Of a stretch of 64,000 nucleotides of DNA, positions 10,364 through 23,418 are shown piece by piece; position 1 is the first letter of the stretch, and each line of letters begins with the position of its first letter. Below the pieces are notes generated by a model. That model saw only the letters and a list, made by a program, of their open reading frames with translations, was not told where the DNA came from and did no database searches. A program made the translations under genes and the position numbers. Origin of the DNA: Mycoplasmoides gallisepticum (GTDB lineage Bacteria > Bacillota_I > Bacilli_A > Mycoplasmatales > Mycoplasmoidaceae); contig NZ_LS991952.1 in assembly GCF_900476085.1 (NCBI RefSeq), positions 62,001-126,000 of the forward strand, in the 5' to 3' direction.

Positions 10364-10807
10364 ATGAAATTACATGAATTAAAAAGTGCTCCCAAATCAA
10401 GAAATCATAAAGCGAAAGTTGTTGGGCGTGGGCACGGTTCTGGTTTAGGTAAGACTTCTGGACGTGGACAAAAAGGTCAAAAAGCACGTAAGTCAGGACG
10501 AACTCGTCCTGGTTTTGAAGGTGGTCAAACCCCTTTATACCGCCGTTTACCAAAATTTGGTTTTCAAACAGTAGGTTTTAAAAAGCAAACCTTATCAGTT
10601 TCATTAGATATTATTGCTAAATTAAATGAAACAACAATCGATCGTGAATTATTAGTTAAGCACGGTATTATTAGTAGTAAAACTAACGAACCAATTAAAG
10701 TAATTGGTAATAAGATCGACAAAAAAATTCACTTAAAGATTAATAAAATATCTGAAGGTGCTAAAAAAGCAATTCAATCTGCTGGTGGTAGTATTGAACT
10801 AATTTAA
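10364..10807 (+). CDS. rplO: 50S ribosomal protein L15
   Basis: The 147-residue L15 has the Gly/Arg-rich N-terminal arm (GRGHGSGLGKTSGRGQKGQK and TRPGFEGGQTPLYRRLPK) that threads into 23S rRNA. The globular C-terminus ends AKKAIQSAGGSIELI. The length is standard. An AAAGGAG Shine-Dalgarno sequence precedes the ATG. It is located between rpsE and secY, as in most bacteria once rpmD is lost. Confidence 0.97.
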   Translation: MKLHELKSAPKSRNHKAKVVGRGHGSGLGKTSGRGQKGQKARKSGRTRPGFEGGQTPLYRRLPKFGFQTVGFKKQTLSVSLDIIAKLNETTIDRELLVKHGIISSKTNEPIKVIGNKIDKKIHLKINKISEGAKKAIQSAGGSIELI

Positions 10808-10819
10808 CAAACATAAAAG

Positions 10820-12316
10820 ATGGCAAAAACTAACTCAAAAAATCTTTTAGGTCAAAAAATTATCAAGTTATTAAGAAACAGAGATTTCGTAATCTCTGTT
10901 TTTGTCACACTGTTCTTGATTTTGTTATTTAGAGTGATCAGTGTTATTCCTTTACCTGGAATTACGATCAGTCAAAACAAGAATAATCTGAACAATGGTG
11001 TGAGTGACTTTTTTGACCTATTTAATTTATTAGGTGGTGGTGGTTTAAGTCAATTGTCACTGTTTGCAGTGGGAATTTCACCATACATCTCGGCACAAAT
11101 TATTATGCAGTTGTTATCAACTGACTTAATTCCCCCACTAAGTAAGTTAGCAAAATCGGGTGAATTGGGCCGAAGAAGAATCGAATTGATTACCCGCTTT
11201 GTAACCCTACCGTTTGCAGTAGTTCAAGCATTTGCCATTATTGCTTTAATCAATAACCAAAGAAACGGAGCAATCCGTTTTGAAAATGGTGGTATCTTAC
11301 ACCAAGCGTTTTATATCGTAACGATGACAGCTGGTACGTATATTGGGATCTTTATTGGGGATATTATCTCTAAAAAAGGTGTTGGTAATGGGATTACGTT
11401 ATTGATTCTTTCAGGGATTCTAGCAAGATTACCAGATGGATTCATCGTTATGTACAGGGTTTTAGGTGGGGTGATTATTAGTACCAACCCGATCTTAACT
11501 TCAGCGATTAACTTCAGCTTGTATTTCTTAGCCTTCTTGGTCTTATTGTTAGCAATTTCTTTTGTCAACTCATCAACAAGAAGGATCCCGATCCAACAAA
11601 CTGGTGAAGGGATGGTACTAGGTAATGAAAAATTACCGTACTTACCAATTAAACTAAATGCAGCTGGGGTAATTCCCGTCATCTTTGCTTCATCAATTAT
11701 GTCAATTCCGATTACGATTGCTGAGTTCCAACCACAATCTGAAGCAAGATGATTTGTTGAAGATTACTTATCACTAAGAACTCCTGTAGGGATTAGCTTA
11801 TATGTGATTTTAATCATCATCTTCACATTCTTTTATAGTTATATTCAGATCAACCCAGAACAACTTGCTGAGAATTTCAATAAGTCGCACAAATTTATTC
11901 CTGGGGTAAGACCAGGATTAGATACAGAAAAACACATCACTAAAGTGTTAATGCGTATTAACTTTATTGGTGCACCATTCTTAGCAATTGTGGCTGTAAT
12001 TCCTTATATCATCTCGCTAGTACTTAACGTACCAACCACCTTATCGCTTGGTGGTACGGGGATCATCATCATGGTCTCTGCTAGTATGGAACTGTATCGT
12101 TCACTAAGATCAGCAGCAACAACAACATCATACCAACGGTTACGCAAAGATATTGCCAACCGAATTGAAGCTGAACTATCATTAAATGATTATATGAATA
12201 AACCAAATCTTGAACACGATCAATATGGTTTATTAGGCCAACATAAAAAAGTTGAACCAACTCAAGATAAAAAGAAAAATCCAAGTGATCCATTAGAGGT
12301 GAGCCAACTGTGATAA
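10820..12316 (+). CDS. secY: protein translocase subunit SecY
   Basis: SecY is the channel subunit of the Sec translocon in the cytoplasmic membrane. The 498-residue product has ten hydrophobic segments and the landmarks [18 protein letters not shown] and [15 protein letters not shown]-like sequence before TM7. It is longer than usual (about 430) because of a charged C-terminal tail. The Trp residues at 11750 and at the very end (12311) are TGA. The final codons overlap the adk GTG start by 7 nt, suggesting coupling. Confidence 0.96.
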
Positions 12317-12954
12317 GATTAATTTTTCTAGGTGCACCTGGAACAGGTAAAGGGACGATCTCTTCTTATTTAAAAGAACAGCACGGTTTTTTCCACATTT
12401 CAAGCGGAGATCTATTTCGCTTTTATGCTAAAGAAGAAAAAACCGCTTTAGCTGAAGAGATCAAAAGTTATATTAATAACGGACTTTATGTCCCAGATGA
12501 GTTAACTAACCGTACGGTAGCTGATTTTTACCATAAAAATCAATCCCAAGATAAGATTATCTTTGATGGGTATCCAAGAACACTTAATCAATGTGAATAC
12601 ATTGATGAGATCATCAAATTTACTCACGTCATCTTATTACAACCAACCGATTGAGATATGATCATCAATCGACTAAGTTTACGTCGATCATGTCCACAAT
12701 GTAAACGAATTTACAATATTAATTCGGTTGATTTTAAACCTAAAGTGGCTAATCTTTGTGATCTTTGTAAAGTTGAATTAATCCATCGAAAAGATGATGA
12801 TCCTAGTGTGGTAAGCACTAGAATCAACGTTTATAACGAACAAACTAAACCAGTAATCGAATACTACAAGAAGAAAAACTTATTACACGTAGTTGATGCT
12901 AATAAGAGTTTTGAAGAGTTATACAAGCTTGTTTTAGAGATCGTTAACAAATAA
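12310..12954 (+). CDS. adk: adenylate kinase
   Basis: Adenylate kinase interconverts ATP, AMP and ADP. The 214-residue protein has the P-loop GAPGTGKGT at residue 7, the AMP-binding segment [10 protein letters not shown], and a zinc-type LID domain with CPQC and CDLC pairs, as in Gram-positive enzymes. The start is a GTG inside the end of secY; the family start ([10 protein letters not shown]) requires it. A TGA at 12652 is Trp. The secY-adk-map order is conserved. Confidence 0.95.
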
Positions 12955-12964
12955 TAATAATTAG

Positions 12965-13717
12965 ATGATTTACATAAAAAATCCTAACGAGATCCAAAAG
13001 ATTAAGAATGCAGCCCAGATCTATAAGAAGATCGTTAAACAATTTAATTTTGATTACATCAAAAATAAATCGTTAAAAGAGATCGATCAGATGCTAAGAG
13101 ATTTTGTTAGTCAACATCATGCTAATAGTTGTTATCATGGTTATCTAGGTTTTAAGGGTTATCATTGTTTATCTTTAAATCAAACGATCATCCATGGGTT
13201 AGCAAATGATGAGATCTTTACCAGTAAAGATAAACTGACGATCGATATTGGGATTGAGTTAGATAATTATTATTGTGATTCAGCATTTACAATCTTAGGT
13301 CCTGATGTTAATCCCCGGCAAAAATTATTAAGTGAAGTCACCCACAATTGTATCTTTGAGCTAGTAAAAAAGATCGTTCCCAACCAAACAACAACTAACG
13401 ATCTTGGGATCTGAACAGAAGAGTATGCCAAAAAGTATGGCTATAGTGTAATTAAAGATTTTGGCGGACATGGTTGTGGGATCAAGATCCATGAAGATCC
13501 GATTATCCTTAATTATGGAACAAAAAAATCAGGTGAACTATTAACACCTAATATGGTGATCTGTATTGAACCGATGTTCTTTGAAAAAGATAATCGTTAT
13601 TATATTGATCCCGATGATTCATGATCGGTCAAACCAGTTAATAAAAACCAATATGTTTGTCACTGAGAACATATGGTTTTAATTAAAGAAGATCAAGCAG
13701 AAATCCTAACACTCTAG
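12965..13717 (+). CDS. map: methionine aminopeptidase, type I
   Basis: This enzyme removes the initiator Met from nascent proteins. The 250-residue product keeps the expected metal ligands: Asp pair in IDIGIELDNYYCDSA, His in GGHGCGIKIHEDP, Glu in CIEPMF and a final Glu near the C-terminus. The start fits the family motif IYIKNPNEIQKIKNAA. It is the last gene of this ribosomal operon; a hairpin terminator overlaps its stop codon. In most bacteria infA and rpmJ would follow, but here they do not. Confidence 0.94.
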
Positions 13718-13733
13718 GATTTTCTTTTTTTTA
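13702..13733 (+). terminator. intrinsic terminator after map
   Basis: AATCCTA and TAGGATT form a perfect 7-bp stem around a 6-nt loop, followed by a T-rich run. The upstream arm lies inside the last codons of map. It marks the end of the S10/spc transcript. Confidence 0.75.
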
Positions 13734-13826
13734 TTTACCTAAACTAAAAAAAATAAAACACAGGATTTTTTTGAAAATCTTTATTTAAGATTGTTATCCA
13801 AAATCTCTTATAAATCCTTAATTATC

Positions 13827-13855
13827 CTATGTAAATAAATTATTTTACATAGAAT
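13827..13855 (+). promoter_or_regulatory. palindrome overlapping the ldh -10 box
   Basis: A perfect 9-bp inverted repeat, CTATGTAAA and TTTACATAG, is separated by 8 nt (13827-13852). Its right arm runs into a candidate -10 box TAGAAT at 13850. The position about 45 nt upstream of ldh fits an operator for a dimeric repressor, or an mRNA hairpin; which one cannot be decided from sequence. Confidence 0.45.
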
Positions 13856-13897
13856 AAAACTGTAACCTAAAAGAAAGTATAGGAGAAATCATAAGAT

Positions 13898-14869
13898 ATG
13901 AAAAAAATAGCTGTTATCGGATGTGGATTTGTCGGATCTACGTACATTCTTGACCTATTACAACAAGGAGTTCAAGCTGATTACTTACTTGTTGATAAAA
14001 ACACTAATTTAGCTGATGGTCACGTAAGAGACCTACGCGACTCTAAATCATTAAAAAGTCATAACGGATCTACATTTAATGTTGGAACATACGACGATTT
14101 AAAAGATGCTGATGTTGTAGCGATTACTGCTTCAATTCCAACTGTACCAACTGCTGATGGTGAAGTGTTTACTGACCGTCTACAATTAATGACTGCCAAC
14201 GTTAAGATTCTTAACGAAATTGCTTTAGAGCTAAAGCGTGTTGGCTTTAAGGGACTAAGTATTATTCCAACTAACCCATGTGACGTAATGGCTGGTGTTT
14301 ATCAAAAAGTTACTGGTTTTGATCCACACAAGATTATTTCTACAGGTTGTCAACTTGAAACGATGAGAACCAGAAAGATGATCTCTGAAGCTTTAGGTGT
14401 TAATTCTGACTCTGTTGAAGGGTTCGTTGTTGGTGAACACGGTTCAGGTGCAATCGTTCCTTGATCAGTATTTAGAGTTGGTAACGTACCAATGAAGCAA
14501 CTAATTGCTGAAGGTAAGATTAAAGAAGAATACGTTAAAGATATCTTCTCAAGAGTAGTTAAAGAAGCATTTGAAATTATTAAGTTTAAAAAAGCTACTT
14601 ACTTTGGTATTGCTGAATCAATGTCATTAATTACTCGAGCATACATTTACAACTTAAATACGGTTTTAGGTGTAGGTGTTCAATTAGATGATAAGTATGT
14701 TGCTTCTGGCATTTACTTCACAGTTCCAGCAGTTGTTGGCAAGCACGGATGGAAGTTACACTCTAAATTACAATTAAGCCAAGAAGAACAAGCAGCTTTT
14801 GATAAGAGTGCACTTAACATTCAAAAAGTAACTAAAGATGCACTAGACTTAATTGGTTTTAAAAACTAG
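13898..14869 (+). CDS. ldh: L-lactate dehydrogenase
   Basis: This is an NAD-dependent 2-hydroxyacid dehydrogenase of the LDH/MDH family that regenerates NAD from pyruvate in fermentation. The 323-residue protein has the Rossmann motif IGCGFVGSTY at residue 6, IIPTNPCDVM, the region STGCQLETMRTRKM, and the catalytic His in GEHGSG. A TGA at 14462 encodes Trp. A good AGGAGAA Shine-Dalgarno sequence precedes the ATG. Malate or hydroxyisocaproate specificity cannot be fully excluded, but LDH fits a glycolytic mycoplasma. Confidence 0.88.
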
Positions 14870-15003
14870 TTTCTAAATTCGACAATTGTTAAAGTTTTTA
14901 AATTCCTTGTTATCCTTTATATAAAAAATTTTTAATTCATCATTTTTTCCTTATTTAATTTAAGAATATTTTCTAGTTTTCAACATATCTCCGCATTTTA
15001 TAG

Positions 15004-15041
15004 ATATAGGCATGGTTAGGTTTCCATGCCTATATTTTTTA
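15004..15041 (+). terminator. intrinsic terminator downstream of ldh
   Basis: A perfect 12-bp stem (ATATAGGCATGG with CCATGCCTATAT) around an 8-nt loop is followed by a run of T. It lies 135 nt after the ldh stop. The stretch between (14870-15003) holds no recognisable gene. Confidence 0.85.
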
Positions 15042-15177
15042 ATTATTTAGAGATCAAACCAAACTGCTGAGTTTTATGAGTGGGACTGTTAGAAGAGAAC
15101 TAATCGTTTAAGACCTAACAAAAAGTTGATTTAAATTAAAAAAGCAAAATAATTTATCCAGATTCTGAAAATTCTGG

Positions 15178-15183
15178 TAGAAT
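15178..15183 (+). promoter_or_regulatory. putative -10 box of the 23S-5S rRNA transcript
   Basis: TAGAAT followed by TATATAG lies about 30 nt ahead of the left processing arm and after the ldh terminator. The transcript must start before 15212 for the arms to pair, so this is the best placed -10 candidate. No clear -35 box is visible. A small GCAGT...ACTGC hairpin follows at 15192-15208. Confidence 0.45.
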
Positions 15184-15211
15184 TATATAGCGCAGTCGAA
15201 AAAACTGCTAC

Positions 15212-15321
15212 ATTGTTCTTTGAAAACTGAATACGACAAATCTTTCTAGTCCGAAATTTGATTAAAGTATCAAATCAAATTTCATATAATATAGATTCAA
15301 TAAAAATAGCTAATGGATCAA

Positions 15322-15323
<2 letters not shown>
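15212..15323 (+). other. 5' leader and processing arm of 23S precursor
   Basis: About 30 nt at 15212-15242 are nearly complementary to 18270-18300, between 23S and 5S. AGCTAATG plus GATCAAAT at 15308-15323 pairs with ATTTGATC and CATTAGCT at 18231-18251. Together these arms would form the long double-stranded stalk cut by RNase III around 23S rRNA. The existence of both arms shows that the 23S unit is matured on its own. Confidence 0.7.
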
Positions 15324-18234
<2,911 letters not shown>

Positions 18235-18300
18235 GATCAAAAACATTAGCTGTTTTTTTATCTAATATGATTTGTTGTATTTTGTTTTTCAAAGAGCAAT

Positions 18301-18409
18301 GTGTGTGATATCGATATCGTGATGGAAACACCTGGTCCCATTCCGAACCCAGAAGTTAAGCATCATGGAGCCAAAGGTAGCGCAAGCAAGAATAGGAAAA
18401 TATCACGCA
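18301..18409 (+). rRNA. rrf: 5S ribosomal RNA
   Basis: It contains the conserved 5S core CACCTGGTCCCATTCCGAAC, CCAGAAGTTAAGC and GGTAGCGCAAGC. Its terminal regions GTGTGTGATA and TATCACGCA can pair to form helix I. It lies about 66 nt after 23S rRNA and is followed by a strong terminator. Ends are approximate. An open reading frame that runs through it is accidental. Confidence 0.95.
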
Positions 18410-18414
18410 AAGAA

Positions 18415-18446
18415 AACGACACCATTAATTTGGTGTCGTTTTTTTA
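18415..18446 (+). terminator. rRNA transcript terminator
   Basis: A perfect 10-bp stem, AACGACACCA with TGGTGTCGTT, around the loop TTAATT is followed by seven T. It ends the 23S-5S transcript and, read from the other strand, lies just past the end of the convergent exported-protein gene. Confidence 0.92.
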
Positions 18447-18449
18447 TTA

Positions 18450-21400
18450 TTATTTCTGTACCTTTCTTTTGTTCTTCTTCATTAATTTAATAATTCCATA
18501 ACCAACTCCACCAATTATCCCTAAAGAGATTAGTGAAACGCTTACAATAAAGATAATTAGATTTCTCTTATCGCTTAGATCAAAACTAATAGAAGAGGCT
18601 TCTTTAGTTTCAATTTTATCTTTTTGGTGATTATTAGAGGTAGCATTATCTTTTGTTGGAACTTGGTCATTTTGTTGATTGTTTCTTAAGATCTCTTCAC
18701 GAGGGATATCACCATCATTTTCATCAAAAGAACTAGCAGAAGTATTAATTAGTTCAATCTCATTTGTTTTGTTGGCAAGATCAAAGTTATCTCACGAACG
18801 GACAGTTAAATTATATTTATTCAGTTCATTCTTAATCAGTTAGTAATTTTTGCTTTTGAGTTGATAACAGGCGTTAAGTTTCACAGATCAGGAGTTAATA
18901 GTTCTAAAGTAATCTTGTCGTCTGAAATAGTCACTTGATAATTTAAATTAAAGATGGTATTATTATCAAATTTACCGATGATTTTGAAGATATTGTTGTT
19001 TTCTTTTTCAAACACTAAATCAAAATTAGTGATCGGATTAAAAGCAGTTTTTTCGATCTTATCTAAAGAATATAAAGTGAAATTTAGTTGGTTAGCACGT
19101 TCGTTTACTTCAATTGAATTATTAAGAATTCTTAAACCGCTAGCAGCTAAAACTGGTTCGATAACCTTAATTAATTTCATTGAATCTTCTTTACGAATAG
19201 AAAATTCTTGATTGATTCTCAGATTAATAGTTTGGTCAGACAAAAGATTATTATCGTAATCAGTTAGTAACCTGATTTCAAAATCATTATTAACATAATT
19301 TAGTTTGATTATCGGAACAATTTCGTGATCAAAACTTACTCTAGATTTATTGACATCAATCACTTTATCAAAAGCTTTGAATTTTACTAAATAGAATTTA
19401 GCTTTAAAATTCTCGTCATTCTTAAGAAAATAAAGTCTATTGGGAATTAATTCCGGATTCATTTCGGTTCCAGGAATAGCAAAGTCATTACCGTTTAAAA
19501 CTCTAATGATAGATCAAAACTCTCCAGTTACATCGTTAGGTACAAAATTGAGACTGTAACGATCTGCAAGTCTTGACATAATGGTTAGATCATGACCTGT
19601 TCATATGCCTTGATCGGGTGAGTAAACTCCGTCTTGGTTAATATAAATACTATTAGAATTTAGGTATATTGATTTATAAGAATCAATTAAGATATCACTA
19701 ATATTAAGCGATCTTTCAACACCAATTTTATGATTGAAATCACTAGCATACAGAGGTTCGAATGTATTTACATTAAAATCATTTAGTTGAGCAATCGAAT
19801 TTTTATATTTAATGTTCAAAAAATCATATCGATAGTTTAGATTTAATTTAACTGAAACATCATCTATTTTGAAAATAAGATGATCATTTTGAATGTTTAA
19901 AAAATTGCTGATTTTACCGTTGTTATCATCAATTTCTTGACTTACAAAACGCAAATTATCTAACTTTAATTGTAACCTATTTCTATTTGAATCTAATTGC
20001 GGAATTTGATTTCTTATTTCTTCTAAATTAATGTCGATCATCTTGATATCGTTGTTAGAAATTAAAATCCGATCAGAAATTTTATTAGATCCTACATAAA
20101 TATCGGCAACCAGTTTGGTGGTTCGGTTAAAATCATCAAATAGTTGTGGAAGACTAATGATGAAATTGTATTGGTAATCATCTATTTCGTTTGTAGTTAT
20201 CCCTAAGAAATAGAACAACTCTCTCTGGAAATTACTAACATAATTTCTACCCTTGCCGCCTATCAAGTTGTTGAAAAATTCTTTTGAAGTATTTCTTTCC
20301 AAACTTGTGATATCAGCATAATCTAAAGCCAAGTTTTTATATTTATTTTGTGTTGAATTTACCGTGTATTTTCTAATTTTTCTAATATGATCAATTAGTT
20401 TTATTAATCGATCGTTATATCAAAACCCAAACTGTAAATTAGAATCCACCTTAGAATAAATATAATTGTCTCTTAATTCGATCGCATCATTCACCAACTT
20501 AAGGTTATTTAGAAACAAATTAATTAAATTTCTATAACCATTAAATACAGTTTTATTAGTAATATTAAAGTTAAGAGTTTTGTAAGTAAAATTATCTGGA
20601 AGCACAAAATAATCGGCAAAAATGTTATATTTTGAACTAATTAATTTTGATCTTTGATCAATATTAATATTTAAAGTTTTTTGGGAATCTTTAAGATCAT
20701 ATAGCCGATCAAAATCTTGTGGTCTGGTTTGGATAATTCGATAACCAGATCCGTAATACCAGTTGTTTGTTGCATTAACTAAATCTCTGTCGTTGACAAT
20801 CCGTCAGTTTCCAGAAGGTTGTTTCCAAAAGAATAGCCTTCTTTTGTTGTATTCAGTATAGTTACTTGCATCAGGAAAGATGTTCTTGTTAGGTTTAATC
20901 GTAAACCTTTCATAAGTAGCTGCATCAACAGGATGAATTTTTCATCTTAACAATTTGACGCTTGTAAGATTTTTTCTCTTTTCAAAATTTGTATTCAGAT
21001 CAGATAGAGTAGGTTCTCACCCAGTGTATTTCTTTTCTCTAATCGTAAATTTATCGCTTGATATATCAACGTTAGTGAAAGCATAATATTGGTTATTTGC
21101 ATTAGGGATAGGATCAAAAGCACCATTTAATGACCGATTTGCTTTGTATTTAACAAAACCATTGGTTAACTGAAGATCACTCAGAGGTAACTTTTTAACA
21201 TCGTATTTGGGAATTTCTATTTGCTTAGTAACACGACTGTAATTATGAATAATCTCAACATAACTCTTAAAAGTTGGATTATATTTTCCAGCAAAATCAT
21301 AATTAGCGCTATTACTATCAGAATAAGTTCAAAAATTATTAATTTCACCATATGCTGATCTAGATTTATCAGTTCTTTCGTCATTAGATCTTACAAATCA

Positions 21401-21799
21401 TGAGTTATCTAAAATATCTTCAAACGAACGAGTATCGCGATCGATATTATATAGACGACTTTCAACATATTCAACCGAATCGATCTGATAAAGTTGACGG
21501 AACTCTTCCTTAAATTCATCAATCCAACTTTGTACCTCCTTAAAATACTTTTGAAATTGTTGATCAGCTAAATTAACGATCTGTTCTTTAATCGATTCAA
21601 CAGTATTTTTGGATCGATCTGGATTTAAAGTAAAAGTTAGATTAACAGGTGAAGACCTTGTGGTTAAACTAACCGTGGAATTGTTGCTATTATGATTAAC
21701 CAATTTGAATTCATTAACAGTGGCTTTATAACTAAAACCACCTTGAAAACTCGTTAATGGTAGTGTCAATGCACTTAGTAGTAAATAAGCTTTTTTCAT
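18450..21799 (-). pseudogene. large exported membrane-anchored protein, frameshifted near C-terminus
   Basis: From an ATG at 21799 (a TTG nine bases upstream is possible) the frame runs without TAA or TAG to a stop at 18806, giving 997 residues. It has an N-terminal signal peptide without a lipobox Cys. The missing end is in another frame: from about 18840 down to TAA at 18450 that frame encodes a Ser/Asn/Asp/Lys-rich linker, one transmembrane helix (IIFIVSVSLISLGIIGGVGY) and a Lys/Arg tail. A one-base loss around 18806-18845 would explain the break. The body has no recognised domain. I infer a surface protein anchored by its C-terminus whose anchor is now out of frame; the secreted part may still be made. 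Confidence 0.7.
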
Positions 21800-21859
21800 T
21801 CTAATCAAGATATGTCAAAAGACTGGAAAAAGCAAAAAAATTAAGAAATTAATTTTTAA

Positions 21860-21865
21860 TATAAT
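21860..21865 (+). promoter_or_regulatory. putative lysS -10 box
   Basis: A perfect TATAAT lies 26 nt before the lysS ATG in the short divergent intergenic region shared with the exported-protein gene. The implied leader is under 25 nt and has no good Shine-Dalgarno sequence. Confidence 0.55.
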
Positions 21866-21891
21866 AGAAAAGCCATTATTTAAAAATAATT

Positions 21892-23370
21892 ATGTCTAAA
21901 AAACTTAACGATCAGGAACTAGTTCGTTTAGATAAACTAAACCGTTTAATTGAATCTAAACAAAACCCATACGAGGTTACAAAAGTTGCTAACACTCATA
22001 ACACAAAAAGCTTAAAAGAAAAATACGACCAATTTTCTAAAGAACAGTTAGCAGAGATGCAACTGGATAAGCCAATTACTGTTAGTGGGCGTGTAATCTT
22101 GATTAGAAGAACATTTATTCTAATTCAAGATTTTCATTCAGAATTACAACTATATATAAATAAAAATAAACAACCTGATCTGTTTAAGTATTTCAATGAC
22201 TATTTAGATTTAGGTGATGTCGTTTGTGCTACTGGTAAACCAATGAAAACCAATACTAATGAACTTTCATTAGATCTGGAATCATTAAAGATTATCAGTA
22301 AATCTTTAAGAGTACCACCTGAAAAATTCCACGGGATCGCTGATGAAGAAATCCGTTCACGAAAACGTTATTTAGACCTAGTTTATAATAAGGAATCAAA
22401 AGAAAGATTCGTTTATCGTTCAAAGATTATTGCAGCAATGCGCCAATACTTTAATGAAAACGGTTTTTTAGAAGTAGAAACACCATTTTTACATGCGCAG
22501 ATCGGCGGAGCTGCTGCTAAGCCTTTTGTAACAAGATATAACGCACTTGATCGTGATTATTATTTAAGAATTGCTCCTGAATTACCTCTTAAAAAACTTA
22601 TCGTTGGAAGTTTTGAAAAGATATATGAGATTGGTAAGTGTTTTAGAAACGAAGGGATGGATTCAACTCACAACCCTGAGTTTACTAGTGTTGAAACTTA
22701 CGTAGCTTATGTTGATTATATCTACATGATGGAACTAACCGAGGCTATAATTAAGTATATTGCCAAAGCAATTGGTATTAGTCACACTAATATCAAGAAT
22801 GAAACGATTGATTGGAATAAACCATTCAAACGAATTAAGATGACTGAATTAGTTAAACAAGAAACTGGAATCGATTTTACGCAAGTAAAAAAAATAGATC
22901 AAGCGTTAGATTTAGCTAAAAAACATAAGGTTCATGTTAAAGAGCATGAGAAGACAATTGGTCATATTATCAATTTATTTTTCGAAGAATTTTGCGAGAA
23001 AAAATTGGTTGAACCAACGTTTGTAACCCACCATCCAGTAGAGATCTCACCGTTATCAAAATTAGATTATTCAGATCCAAGATATACCGAAAGATTCGAG
23101 CTATTTGCGTTTGGTAAAGAATTAGCTAACGGGTTTAGTGAATTAAACGATCCAATCGATCAAAGACAACGATTTGAAAAGCAATTAGAAGAAAAACAAA
23201 AGGGTAATGATGAAGCTTCTGAAATGGATGAAGATTTCCTAGAAGCTCTAGAAAATGGCCTACCACCAACTGGTGGTTTGGGCATTGGCGTAGACCGTTT
23301 AGTGATGATGTTAACAGGGACAACATCAATCAGAGATATCTTGTTTTTCCCGCACGTACGTGAAGAATAA
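21892..23370 (+). CDS. lysS: lysyl-tRNA synthetase, class II
   Basis: The 492-residue enzyme charges tRNA-Lys. An N-terminal OB-fold anticodon-binding domain (around residues 60-150, ITVSGRVILIRRTF) is followed by the class II core. That core includes KRYLDLVYN, motif 2 with FRNEGMDSTHNPEFTSVE, and motif 3 GLGIGVDRLVMMLTGTTSIRDILFFP at the C-terminus. The length is that of a normal LysRS. All Trp codons seen here are TGG. It is preceded by its own promoter and followed by a DnaJ-like gene. Confidence 0.97.
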   Translation: MSKKLNDQELVRLDKLNRLIESKQNPYEVTKVANTHNTKSLKEKYDQFSKEQLAEMQLDKPITVSGRVILIRRTFILIQDFHSELQLYINKNKQPDLFKYFNDYLDLGDVVCATGKPMKTNTNELSLDLESLKIISKSLRVPPEKFHGIADEEIRSRKRYLDLVYNKESKERFVYRSKIIAAMRQYFNENGFLEVETPFLHAQIGGAAAKPFVTRYNALDRDYYLRIAPELPLKKLIVGSFEKIYEIGKCFRNEGMDSTHNPEFTSVETYVAYVDYIYMMELTEAIIKYIAKAIGISHTNIKNETIDWNKPFKRIKMTELVKQETGIDFTQVKKIDQALDLAKKHKVHVKEHEKTIGHIINLFFEEFCEKKLVEPTFVTHHPVEISPLSKLDYSDPRYTERFELFAFGKELANGFSELNDPIDQRQRFEKQLEEKQKGNDEASEMDEDFLEALENGLPPTGGLGIGVDRLVMMLTGTTSIRDILFFPHVREE

Positions 23371-23389
23371 CAATTAATTATAATAAATG

Positions 23390-23395
23390 TATAAT
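23390..23395 (+). promoter_or_regulatory. putative -10 box for the J-domain protein gene
   Basis: TATAAT occurs at 23379-23384 and again at 23390-23395, between lysS and the next start codon. The second is preceded by TG and lies 24 nt upstream of the GTG start. A GAGGTGG Shine-Dalgarno sequence follows at 23409. Confidence 0.45.
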
Positions 23396-23418
23396 CCGCA
23401 GGCTGTTTGAGGTGGTTA

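Noticed and set aside
23407-23418. TTG start for the J-domain protein
   Set aside because: The TTG overlaps the GAGGTGG ribosome-binding site that serves the GTG at 23419, from which the J domain begins directly.
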